Below, piece by piece: positions 26,901-40,479 of a stretch of DNA of 64,000 nt. This DNA comes from Heloderma charlesbogerti (Eukaryota; Chordata; Lepidosauria; Squamata; Helodermatidae). The notes beneath the pieces are model-generated. The model was not told the DNA's origin and did not search any database. It worked only from the letters and a program-made list of their open reading frames with translations. Position numbers and translations under genes: made by a program. Each line of letters begins with the position of its first letter. Positions within the stretch are counted from its first letter, which is position 1. The stretch lies in contig JANEZZ010001903.1 of the NCBI GenBank assembly GCA_026122225.1, positions 248,001 to 312,000 of the forward strand. Direction: 5' to 3'.

Positions 26901-29900
26901 TATGTGACTGCAGGACACCAGGTTGGGAAACTACTGCATTCCATCTCTTCCCATAGTCTGCAAACTGCAGAAACTACTAGCATCAAGGTCATTCTACATA
27001 CCCAGAGTCATGGAAGGAAATTTGCATGTCAGCCTGACACACATCATCTGTCCCACAGTTCTTCCCAAAAGGAATCTAAACACGTCCGCCGAGAGAACAG
27101 GGGTAGTTAATATATTACACCTGCCCAACATTCTACCTCTCCCCTGTCCATAATTGCTTGACACAGCCCTGTTTCCAGATCTCCTCCCAGCTTGCTCTGA
27201 ATCTCATCCCTTCCCCTCCCAGAAAGTTCTTTTCTATCTAACCCTTGTATTTGCTTTCAATTCAAAACAATTTTAATTGGTAAGAAAGTTATCTTCATGT
27301 ATGTTCTTACACAGAAACGTCTGAACTAAGTTGTGTGTAGCCCAAATGTCGCCCTCCACTGCATGCCACGGGTGTCAATTATAGCTCTGCACGTTTTCCT
27401 ATTTGCCCAATTCCTCTGCCTTAAAGCCACTAAACCCCACACCCTTCCCACAGCATCTAGGGCCAAGCCCCCACCCCCAGTCTACCACTAAATCTACATT
27501 CCTTCCAGGTATCAAGAGTCCCTCCTTGCTCTCACCTCCACCATCGTCCTGTTCTTTAGGGGGTTCAGAACAGGCCTACGATGCCCCTTGGTAGGTTCGT
27601 TGTCATCCGCTAGGGAGTAGTTCACCAAGACCTTAATAGGTGAGAGGTAATCCTCAATGCAGTTCTGCAAGGTAATGGAGACAACAGTTGCCGTATAATT
27701 CCACACTTCACTTATGAATATAAGCCAGACTGCTGCTAAGGAAGGTTCCTTGCATATGCAGCCAGCTCCACCCCAGAAGAAACTGGACATTTCACAACAC
27801 CCAAGAGATACCCATATAAGAACTTCAGAAGAGCCCTGATGGATAAGTCCAAAGGGCCGTCTAGTCCAGACTCTGTTCGCACAGTGGCCGATGAGATGCC
27901 CCAATGGGAAGCCCACAAGCAGGACATGAGTGCAACAGCACCCTTCTGCTCATGTTCCCCAGCGTACTGCCTATGATACTGGAGGTCATACATAGCCCCC
28001 ATGACTTGTAGCCACTGATAGCCTTATCTTCCATTAATTTGTCTAATCCCCTTTAAAAGCTATCTAAATTGGTGGCTGTCACTACATCGTGTGGTAGCAA
28101 ATTCCATGCTAGTTTCACTATGCACTGTGAGAAAAAATATTTCCTTTTATCTGTCCTGAATCTCCCACTGTTCAGCTTCATGGCATGACCCCAGATTCTG
28201 GCATTATGAGAGAGGCCTCCTAGCCACTTTCTCCACACCATGCATCATTTTATGCAAGCAGCTGACACGTCCCACCCCAGATGAAGCTGCATGGAATGAG
28301 AGTAAACCTCCATTTACCGTGATGTTAATTTTCTCCTGTTTGCACACCGGTTCTGGAGAGATTTTCAGGACTCCATCTGTGACCTTCTTGCCATTGCTAA
28401 GCACACCTCGGTTCTTCATCCTGTTTCCGTCAATCTCCAAGTAGAAGCGGAGGCTGGCAGAAAGAGGTCCTGGAAGGAGAGGGTAAGAGACCTGGATGGC
28501 GGCAGTTCTTGAGTTAAGGGGACTGGCATGGTAATAAGTTAAAGACTGCCTGGCTGGGTCAGTGGAGAGATGGGGCAGGGTATCTTGGCCCCCTGATAGA
28601 GAAGTTTGGGGTCTAAATTAGAAGATAGGCTTGGGGCTAGGCTTGACCTACAGATGTCCTGTGCCTTTAACAGGCAAAATTCCAACAGACAAAACCTTTC
28701 CCAGCATAGATATATGGTGATGATAGGATGAGCATCTGCTGTATATTTCTCTTTATCAGCACAGAATATCTGTCTGTAAACATAAGCATTGTAAGGTTAA
28801 GCCCACACAATGAACCAAGATAATAGGGATAAATGCCAAGTTCTGCACCTAGGAAAAAGAAACCAAATGCACAGTTACAAGATGGGAGATACGTGGCTCA
28901 ACAACACTACAAGCAAGAAGGATCTTGGAATTGTCGTCGATCACAAGCTGAATATGAGCCAACAATGTGATGTGGCTGCAAAAAAGGCAAATGCCATTTG
29001 GGGCTGCATTAATAGAAGTATAGCTTCCAAATCCCTGGAAGGACTAGTTCCCCTCTTTTCAGCACTGATTAGGCCTCATCTGGAGTACTGTGTCCAGTTC
29101 TGGGCACCACACTTTAAGAAGGATGCAGACAAACTGGAGAGGGTTCAGAGGAGGGCAACAAGGATGATCAGGGGACTGGAAACAAAGCCCTATGAAGAGA
29201 GACGGAAAGAACTGGGCATGTTTAGCCTTGAGAAGAGAAGACTGAGGGGAGATATGATAGCGCTCTTCAAGTACTTGAAAGGTTGTCACAGAGAGGAAGG
29301 CCAGCATCACTCATCGCCCACCTCTGCCCTGGCCAACACCCTGAAGATGCCTCATATTGGGCTGGCTTGTTTTGCCACACAGTGGAGGATTATTGGAATA
29401 AGAAGTTAATTAATATAAATACTATGTCTGTAGTGCTTTCTCCACTTTCTTGCCATGTGGACGTATTACTTTTGTGGAACAAAGCAGCAAAAGCACGCAT
29501 GCGCACACATAGGTACACAGACACAGAAGACCAAAAGAAAAGCAGAACTACCTAAGAAAATTAAAGGGGTTTTTAATGTACTGTTTTATATTTAATTAGC
29601 TGATATACCTGGCATTGCCCAGGATGTAATTTTGTCATAGGCACTATTTGTTTGAAACACACTAAGGTAGGTTTATGCTTCTTGGAAAGGCTCCATAAGA
29701 AAGGTGAAAAGGAAAATTTAGGAGATTTTTTGTTTATTATTTTTTTAAAAAATTCTTATAAAGAGCACACAACACAATTTTTGCTTATTATTACAAACTA
29801 ATTCTGGAAGTTATCACTGTACATGAGAACATGGAGATTTCTGAGTAGCATGATGGGCGACATGATGGCGACGGCGCCAACAACTATGGACCTAAAGTTA

Positions 29901-32900
29901 AATATTAGGAAAGTAGAAGTTCATTGTAAGTCTTGTTTGTAAAAAACATTTGTTGTTTTTCTAGTTGGAGCAAAGATATACAACAGATTCGGGGAACCCC
30001 ATTTTTTTGGAGTTATGTTGAATCCACCAGACTTGATTAAAAAAGCACAATTATAATGAGCAGACTGAATAAAAAACACTACTAAAATGCAAAAGACTGA
30101 ATCTCTAGACACTACTACAATATAATTCACACTGAATCTCATACCACTATTAAAATGTTCAACAGAGGCTCTAATAACACTTTAGCACTATTCATAAGAG
30201 AGTAACAGACATGGTTGCCCCATCTATAGAACATCTTATATAGAACAATTTGGAAACTTCTGGAATGCTACCCGCCTTCACCCTCACCTCTCAGGTGTGA
30301 CTACTTGTGTGCAGGGCCGTCTTTAATGTTAATAGGACCCAGGCAAGCATCTGTTTGTGGGCCCCTAATGGCACAGGCCTTACCACATCATACACAGCTG
30401 AGATTGTTTTTTAGAGTCCAGCACAGTGGTTGGTTTGACATGAAGCCCTATCATAACACTGCATTAACACTATAAATGGTTTCAGGCTTATGGCACATTG
30501 TCCACACAGAGGGTTTTTTTTTTTTAATGCTTTGTAAGCCTTAAAGGTCACCAAAACCTTGAAATATGTCACAAAAAACCTAATCCTATTCAAACCCCGT
30601 TCTCTCTCTCACACAATGTGCCACCAATGGACACCGCCTACACCAATGTAAAACTGAAATTCACATCACCCTACTGTGCCCCCAAACAAACACTGCTCCA
30701 TGTCCCATGTTTCACCAAAACTTCTCCCTACTTCAATGTGCTGTGTAAACATCTGCCTGCCCATAAAATATGACAATGTCACGTACTACAATGTGATGCA
30801 CCAGCCTACCAACTACCAGGTAACTTGCAAATCCTTTACATCAAACCCCAGCTACACACTCAGCTCAGTAACCTGAAAAAATGTCACCTCTGCCACCTTA
30901 TACATTGAACTCTGCCACTTAGGGCTTTATTCATGAAAGAGGGAATTGCAAACTTAAAGCCAAAGAAGCTGAGTTGGGGAAAATCCTCAATTCAGCTACA
31001 TGTAAAACTCCGCTATTTGCCCTTCATTTTGCAATTCCCTTCTCAATTCCCCGCAGTTCACTCTTTTATGAATAAAGCCCTAAGTCTCCACTCCGGTGTG
31101 TCATCCCAGCCCCTCACACAGGCGAGCACACACCGCACCACATTTCACATTAGTGTTAATCACACATCTGGCACTGAAAGGGGTAAAGATATTTAACACT
31201 AACTTGCTTGCTCGCTGGATATTGCAGGCAGAGGGGAAAGAAACAAAATGCTCTTCACAATCAGAAAAGAAACCAGGAGTAAAGGGGACGGAACAACGGG
31301 CGGCCAGCCAATCCAAGGTGAATGAACTCAGAGTGAATGGGAGAGAGACCAATAGAATGAAAGATGGCCAATGGGATGACTCGTGGCTGAAATCAGTAAC
31401 CTGGCCTGTACCATGATTGAGAGGGGGGTACTTGTTAGTAAGGGAAAGTATAAACAAAGTAATAATGTAACCCAGTGACTCCTGTCATACACTCTGGCAA
31501 GTGAGAGTTGAAGTAAAAGCGGCAGCAACTGTAGGGCCCAAACGGCAGGCTCAGTGGGCCCCTACAGTGCGATTACACCCAGGGCAGCTCCCCCTTATTC
31601 CCTGCATTACAGATGGCCCTGCAGCCAGCCACAAACCCCCACACAATTTTTGACTTTTATATACATAGAAGATTTTCTTTTAGGGAAGGCAGGTAAAGTT
31701 CAAGAAATACAGGAGGGCGGCAGAGGCGATAAGATAACAGCCAAGAGCAAGTAAAGAATAGAAAAAAACCTTCTTTAATTTATGTTTTGGGAAGATCAAG
31801 ACAGAAAAGAATCAGACCGTTCACTTCAGAATGGGGCATGGGGGGTGGGAGCCAAACACTAAACACATAGGCTGCTATAATATGCCTTTATTTAAGAATT
31901 TAGAAAGAAAGAAACAACTAAATGGTTGAATATTAATTAAAAAGCCAGGGGGAGAAACATATCCAGAAGTCAATGTTTGTTTTTAAAAATCAAAATAAGA
32001 CTGGGTTCTTAAAAATCAAGACAAGACAGAACTGAATGAAAAAACGAGAAGGTCTCCAGTGAGCAGCAGTGAGGGCTGAACTTAAAAAACAAACACAACC
32101 TTTTACGGAATCCCCAAACAAGCAACTCGACCAATAAGCAATGGAAAGGGGGGCAGGGAGCATAGCAACGAGCAAAGCAAAGCTATGTTTGTTTGAAAAA
32201 ATCTTGAAAAGACAGAGTGGAATGAATACACAGAACAAATGACTCGGAGGAAAAAAGGTGCAACAGGTCCCAAAAGAACAAACAGTCCCAAAGGCGCTGC
32301 TCACACAAGGAACAAAGGAACGATCCTACGACAAGCTAGCTGTTTGCTTTTAAAAATCTAAGAAAGCGTGATAGCAATGGAGAACTAACGAAGGAGTCTA
32401 AGAAGGAACTGCAGTGACTGCACGCATGTACACATACCAGACCTAACCATACACCAGCCCTCTCCCAAAGCAGCTTGCACACACAAAAAATGCAGCCTTT
32501 CACAGAACTACCTCTCTCTTCCACCACTCACTCTGATTGGAGACTGCTGGCGTAGGTACAGCCCGAGAGTTTCCATTCGCCAAAGCACACTCTTCCCCCT
32601 CCTCCTCTACTTGCCTTCCTGCCTCCCGCCACCTCCCGCGTCCGCTCACCTTCCCCCTCCCTCCTCCTCATCTTCCTGCCTCTCCGCGTGAGCTTACAGA
32701 AGTTTATACATTTTGGAGGCAGCCTATCTGGACTGCTCAGAAGAGCTCCGAATATACAAGGCAGAGGAGGCGCTTCGTGGAGGAGGTGCTTTGCCTCAGG
32801 GCACCTCGGTTCTGCTCTGATCCGCTTCATATCATGAGGAGGCTACTCCGAATCAGCCCACTTCACCTCATTATTCAGGCTTTGTAATGAGGCAGTGCAC

Positions 32901-35900
32901 AGCCCTACAATTAAATGCCACACTTTCCGTGCTCTAAAAAAACTCACTGAAAGTTCTCTTTAGACACCAAAGCAAACTTGGAAGTCATATCACTGTCTAA
33001 AGAACTTGTAAATAACTGTAAGTAGGGAATGACAAGCGCACAATAAATGCCTCGTATAGAAAAGCCCCATTAATCAAGAATGCTGCTGCAGTTAAAAGAA
33101 AGCAATAAAAAGGGCAGAAGTTGCAGGGAGGAAATTTTTAATTAAAACCACATTAGCTTTTAAAAACTTCAATGGTGCTTTGCAAACTTTAGCCCCTACT
33201 TTGTTCAACATTTACAACAAAGATCTGGTCAATAGGCTTTCTGAGACAAACTCCTACCCTCCCACATTGACAAATAGACCTTTGTGTATTTTACTGTATA
33301 CAGATGATGTGGTACTTCTTTCTCTGACATGCATTGGCTTTAAGAGCTCTGGACACTTTGTGTACAACTGAAAAACTGGTGATTAACTATGCCAAATCTA
33401 AAGTTTAGTCTTTACTTGAAAATGAACTAAACATCGCTGGCAGTTAAATGGGCACCCAATTGAGCAGGTTAAATCTTACAAATATTTGGGAGTAATTTTC
33501 CAGTCATCTGGCTCTTGAAGAACTCAAATTTCTAATGTCATTGCAAATTCTCAGAGGAGTGTTAAATCACTCATCTCCTTTTTCTATGCCAAAGGAGGTC
33601 AGCACATACCATAAGCCCTACAAGTTTTTTCTGCTAAGGTGTTAACACAAATGTTATATGGTGCACAGCTGTGTGTTTATAGTAATATTGCCACTATGGA
33701 ATCCATGCAAACAAAATTCCTGAGAAACATTCTTGGCCTTCCGAGTTATGTGCCCAATGTGCTCCTATGCTTAGAGACAGGCCAAATCTTGGTTGAATCC
33801 CTGGTTAGAATGTATAGGTTAATTTTTTGGTTAAAACTGATATTTGCCCCTCAAGGTTTGGCCCCTTGACTTTGACTGATGTATTTCAGTCAAAATGGAA
33901 AAAGACTGTGGACAAGAAACTGCATGATTTGGGATTCTTGCAAAATGCCATTCTGGCCCTAGGCCATACAAAAGCCAAAAGGGACATATGTCAACGTATT
34001 AGGGACAACAAGTGACAAGATCATATAAAAATAGCTACCCCATACTCCAATAGGGGGCAGACTTTCTTACCTGCAACCTATTTAACTACTTTAAGCATTC
34101 CAAAATATAGGAAAGCATTCACGATGGCTAAGTTCAGTGTGTTACCTTCTGCACTTTTGGAGGGTAGATCTAATAGTACCTTATACTCTGAGTATTTATG
34201 ACCCTGTGAAGTGGGCCATCTACCACTGCATTGTTCCTTTTATCGTGATTTTCAGCATCTTTATTACTCCTATTTAACAAGGAATACCTGGGAGATCTGA
34301 TGTGTTTTATAGAGATTATCTCTTGGCTGACCAGAATTCTCAGGTAACCTGTAAGGTGGCTTAGATTCTGCGCTGCTGCAGTTGTTTGTCCACATGGGAT
34401 GATGTCAATTGTTTGATAATGTTTTAACTTGTTAAATATTACACTATTATGACTGGGTTATGTGTAATTCTTATTTATTTGCAGTTTAACTTTTATCACT
34501 TTATATTATTGCACTACTTCACTTTGCTGGTCTTGTGACCGTAATAAAGTATTACTTACTTAGCCAAACCAGCCCACATTGGACAGGCTGGCACTGCAAT
34601 TACATTTTACATGCAAAACAAATTGCTTGCTACCATTCAAGTCTGAAAAGAGGAGGACAACACCACAGGAAACACTGGAATGCAATGGGTTGGCAATCCC
34701 ATCATCTGGATCCTCCATAAAGAGAGAGTGAACAAAAAACGGCAATTCCAGGGGAACGGAGCTGGTGCAGAAGCAACTCGTATGCAAAAGTAAGCCTTTG
34801 CCTTGCTCCCATAGCAATCTGTCTGCTACAGATGTAGATGCTGAGTTCTTCCCTGGACTGTAGGATTAGGGTTAAAGAGAAGCTCCATGACCCTCTGGCA
34901 ACTCTTACCTTTGAAGCTCTTGGTAGCCAAGCTGGTGACAAAGCAGATGTTGAGGTAGAGCACCCTATTCTGCCAAGAACTGGCATCCCCCAAACATTCC
35001 ACATCTTCCACTCGAATTTCTGCAGGTTCAAACATCACCTGTGCATCTACTGTGACAATGGGTCTGGAGCTACAGGTACCAGAGAAGGAGGATTATTACC
35101 TACTATCCCCTACAGATCTCCTATCATGTTCAGTGGCTACTTTAACAAGAGATGTTCAAACCTGCCTAGAAGTCACCACAAGAAGTTCAAGGTATTTGTG
35201 GACCACCTGTTGTTATTTCCATGGAAAGGGAAAGGCACTCTGCTCATGTCCTGAGGCACTCCTTTCTTTAATATGACTTCCTTTCTTTATTTATGATTAC
35301 ATTTATATCCCACCTTTTTTCCTTTTGCAAGAAACCTAAGACAACTTACATCATTCTTCTCTCCATTTGATTCCTACAACAGCCCTGTGAGGGAGGTTAG
35401 GCTGAGAGTCAGTGACTGGCCCAAAGTCACCCAGTGAGCTTTGTGGCCGAGTGGGGACTAGAACCTGGATCTCCTGGGTCCCAGTCCAACACTCTAAGCA
35501 CTACACCAAACCACACTGACTTAATGTGTTTCAGGACTGGTGTCCCAGCTTAGCCTTAATTATGTCCTCAGCCTTCCCTATGCCAGTGCCCTCCAAATGT
35601 GTTGGACTGCAACTCTCATCAATCCCAATCAGCATGGCCAGTGGCTGGCTGGGAATGATGGCAGTCACAGTCTGACACATCTGGAGGGCACCAGTTTGAG
35701 GAAGGTTCTATGTCCCTATCCTGATTCACAGCTCATTCACAAATATACCCAGGAGCCTCTACCCAGCTCCTTCAAAATCCAGGGGCTTTAAGCCCCACAG
35801 CCTCCCCCCACAACCAACTATATTCTAATCCCCTTTCTTTTCTGGAGATAAGAGTCCTGGATTTCTTACCTCCAGAAAATATAAGCCCTGCTACCACCAC

Positions 35901-38900
35901 AACTAATTCTCTTTTACAAGGCGCGCGCGCACACACACACGCACACATCCACAAACAAAATGGCAACTTTTGCACCAGAGTTTTAAAAACTTGTCGGCGC
36001 GCTAATCCAAAATCAAGCCAAGGCTGAATCAGGGACACCCCCACTTCCCTTCCCAATAACCTCCCAGATCTTGTTCCAAAATGTAATCAATCCCCCTTCA
36101 GTTAACTACCCCATTCATCAATCATCCTTACCTTCATAAGTTACATTCAAAATAAAATAAAGTGTTACACAATGTTCAGGGAGGTTCAAAATGCTGGGTG
36201 GATGGTGAGAGTAGGGAGGGCTGGAGAGTGGAGCAGAGGAGGTGGAGGAAAGAGGGCAAGGAAGAAGACTGGTAGAAGGGAAGGTTGGAAGAAAGGAACA
36301 GGCAGGTTTGAGGGAGGGGAAAGATGGCTCTCTCACTTTCTTGCTCCGCAGTTCCTGGGCTTGTCTGTCTATGGGGTGGAGGCTTGTGACTTTTCCCTAC
36401 CCCCAGCACATACATATTGTTATGCACATGCATCTCACTTCCAGGAAGGGAGAAGTTTCAAGGGCTCCAATCTGGGCTGGTCCACCCATGACGCAGGGTG
36501 AGGTGCCTGGATCAGGCGGTGGTGCAGGAGGAGTGGCGGATTGCTCTGCTCCCCTGCCTATGAAATCCCTTGTGCCTGGCCATTAACACCTTCTACTGGC
36601 ACCAATGGAAGTGTTTTTTCCTAAGCTTAATTGCTACTTGGGGGATGGTGACTAGGGGGGATGCAGCAAGTGGGGTAGGGTGGGGAGGGTTCCCTTCCTC
36701 AGATGTGATCCCCCATGAAAATCCACACACACCCAGCATGGGAATTAAGCTTGGGGAAAAACTTCCATTGGTGCCAAATGACATGCAGGCCCCTGGCCAA
36801 CAGAGGTGGGGCATGGGCCCTCATCTGGGAGAACCCAAGAGACTCAGTTCTCAGTCACTCACTCACCGGAGCACCACAACTTCTCCCAGAGCTCCCACTG
36901 TGATGTCTGTGAGACCATCTCTGTCAAGGTCTGTCTTTCCGTGGATGGACTGTCCAAAGAATGTCAAGCTGGGAGAAAGGCTGTCTCCTTTAATTCTCTA
37001 TTGGAGAGAAATGCTGCTGGTTTATCATGACAGGTCAGCAGTGCAACCACTTGATTCAGGACAGACAACAGAATGTACTTCTTTACAAAACACATAACTG
37101 GCTAATGGAATTGGCTGCCACACTATGCAGTGATGGCCATTCAATAGGTCACTCAATAGTCAGATCCAACAGGGCTCTTCTTCCGTTCTTACATGACCAC
37201 CACAAGAGGGCTTCCAGAAAGGACAGGTTTTTAGGCTGCATTTTACTCTGGGTTTAATGTGATTGTGCTTTTATTGTTGCATTTTCATCCTTGTGTTATA
37301 TCTTCATATTTTATTCCTTGTTTTGTAAGCCACTCAGAGAACATATGTTGAGAGGGAAGGAAGAAGGAAGATATCTGTCAGAGAGGGAAGGAAGCACTGC
37401 CGCTCTCCTTAGGCCCTATCTTTGGACTTTGTGCCTTGCCTGGGGCATGGATCTTGGCTACAGTCCCCAGTGCAGCCTTCCCCTACCTGGTGCCCTCCAG
37501 ATGTTTTGGACTTCAGCTTCCATCAGCCCCATGGTCAGGAATGCTGGGAGTTGTAGTTCAGCGTATCTGGAGGCACCAGGTTGGGGAAGGCCGCTTTAGA
37601 CGGAGTCATAGAATCATTGAGTTGGAGGAGGCCTTATAGGCCAACCAACAACCTCCTGCTCAATACAAGAAATCCAGAGCTAGAGGGATCCTCCATGGAT
37701 GGTTTCCCAGAGCTTTTCTACATGAGGCATTTATCGTGCACTCGTCATTCCCTATTCATGGTTGTTTACAGGTTCTTTTGACAACGTTGTGACCCTCCCA
37801 TTCCACTTCTGTTTTTAAACAGCACTTTCTGCAGGTATTTAGGCAAAAGGAGAAGGGGACGGCAGAGGATGAGATGGCTAACACACAGACAAACACACTT
37901 TTCCAACAGCACAAGAGGCGACTCTACACATGGACATCACCAGATGGTCAATATCGAAATCAGATTGATTATGTCCTTTGCAGTCAAAGATGGAGAAGCT
38001 CTATACAGTCAGTAAAAACAAGACCTGGAGCTGACTGCGGCTCAGATCATGAGCTTCTTGTTGCAAAATTTTGGCTTAAATTGAAGAATGTAAGGAAAAC
38101 CACTAAACCATTCAGGTATGACCTAAATCATATCCCTGATGAATATACAGTGGAGGTGAGGAATAGATTTCAGGGATTACACCTGATAGACAGAGTGCCT
38201 GAGGAACTATAGACGGAGGTCCGTAACATTGTTCAGGAGGCAGCAACTCAATCCATCCCAAAGAAAAAGAAATGCAAGAAAGCAAAGTGGCTGTCTGATG
38301 AGGCTTTACAAGTAGCTGAGGAAAGAAGGGAAGCGAAAATCAAGGGAGAAAGGGGAAGATATATCCAACTGAATGCAGAGTTCTAGAGAATAGCAAGAAG
38401 AGACAAGAAGGCCTTCTTAAATGAACAATGCAAAGAAATGGAGGAAAACAACAGAATAGGAAAGACTAAAGATCTCTTCAAGAAAATCGGAGATGTCAAG
38501 GGAACGTTTTGTGCAAAGACGGGCATGATAAAGGACAAAGAAGGCAGGGACTAACAGAAGCAAATGAGATTAAGAAGAGGTGGAAAGAATACACAGAAGA
38601 ACTATACAGGAAAGATCTGAATGTCCCTGGTAGCCATGATAGTGTGGTCACTGAACTTGAGCCGGACATCCTGGAGAGTGAAGTCAAGTGGGCCTTAGGA
38701 AGCATTAGTAACAACAAAGCTAGTGGAGATGACAGTATTCCAGCTGAGCTATTTAAAATCCTAAAAGATGATGCTGTTAAAGTGCTGCACTCAATATGCC
38801 AACAAATTTGGAACACTTGACAGTGGCCACAAGACTGGAAAAGGTCAGTTTACATTCCAATTCCAAAGAAGGGCAATACCAAAGAGTGTTCAAACTACCG

Positions 38901-40447
38901 TACAATTGCGCTCATTTCACATGCCAGCAAGGTGATGCTCAAAATCCTACAAGCTAGGCTTCAGCAGTATGCAAACCGAGAACTACCAGAAGTACAAGCT
39001 GGGTTTCGAAGAGGCAGAGGAACTAGAGATCAAATCGCCAACTTTCGCTGGATCATGGAGAAAGCGAGAGAATTCCAGAAAAAACGTCTATTTCTGCTTC
39101 ATTGACTACGCTAAAGCCTTTGCTTGTGTGGATCACAACAAACTATGGCAAATTCTGAAAGAGATGGGGGTACCAGACCACCTTACCTGTCTCCTGAGAA
39201 ACCTGTACGAGGGTCAAGAAGCAACAGTAAGAACCGGACATGGAACAACCGATTGGTTCAAAATTGGGAAAGGAGTATGACAAGGCTGCATATTGTCGCC
39301 CTGCTTATTTAACTTATATGCAGACTACATCATGAGAAACGCCGGCTTGGATGAATCACAGGTCGGAATTAAGATTGCCAGGAGAATTATCAACAACCTC
39401 AGATACGCAGATGATACCACCCTAATGGCAGAAAGCGAAGAGGATCTAAAGAGCCTCTTTTTGAGGGTGAAAGAGGAGAGTGCAAAAGCTGGTTTGAAAC
39501 TCAACATTAAAAAACTAAGATCGTGGCATTTGGCCCCATCACTTCCTGGCATGTAGAAGGGGAAGAAATGGAAGCAGTGACAGATTTTATTTTCTTGGGC
39601 TCCAAGATCACCACAGACGGTGACTGTAGCCATGAAATTAAAAGACGCTTGCTCCTTGGGAGGAAAGCTATGGCAAACCTAGACAGCACAGTAAGAAGCA
39701 GAGACATCACCTTGCCGACAAAGGTCCGTCTAATCAAAGCTATGGTTTTCCCAGTAGTAACGTATGGCTGTGAGAGCTGGACTATAAGGAAGGCTGAGCG
39801 CCAAAGAATCGATGCTTTCGAACTGTGGTGCTGGAGAAGACTCTTACGAGTCCCCTGGACTGCAAGGAGGTCAAATCAGTCCATCCTAAAGGAAATCAAC
39901 CCTGAGTGCTCATTGGAAGGACAGATACTGAAGCTGAAGCTCAAATATTTTGGCCACCTAATGCGAAGAGAAAACTCTCTGGAAAAGACCCTAATGCTGG
40001 GAAAGATTGAAGGCAAAAGGAGAAGGGGACGGCAGAGGATGAGATGGCTAGATAGCATCACTGATGCAATGAATATGGACTTGAGCGCGCTCCGGGAGAG
40101 AGCGCAGGACAGGAAGGCCTGGCGTGCTATGGTCCATGGGGTCACGAAGAGTTGGACATGACTGAACTGAACAACAACAACAACAGAGCCAATGGAAGGC
40201 TTTTTTCCAAGCCTAGTTGCTGCATGGGGGTCAACTGGGAAGGGGGGGGGGAATTGCAGCTAGGGGGGAAAGGGTTAACCCTCTTCTCCCCGTACACTGT
40301 GATACCCCCCTTCACCCCCATACACTGCAATTAAACATGAAAAAAGCCTCCCATTGGACCAATTAAAGGCTTTTTCAAGTCTCTTTGCTGCATGGGGAAG
40401 AGCACCTGAGTGTGTGTATGTGTGCATGTGCACACACGTATAAGTGA

Positions 40448-40479
<32 letters not shown>

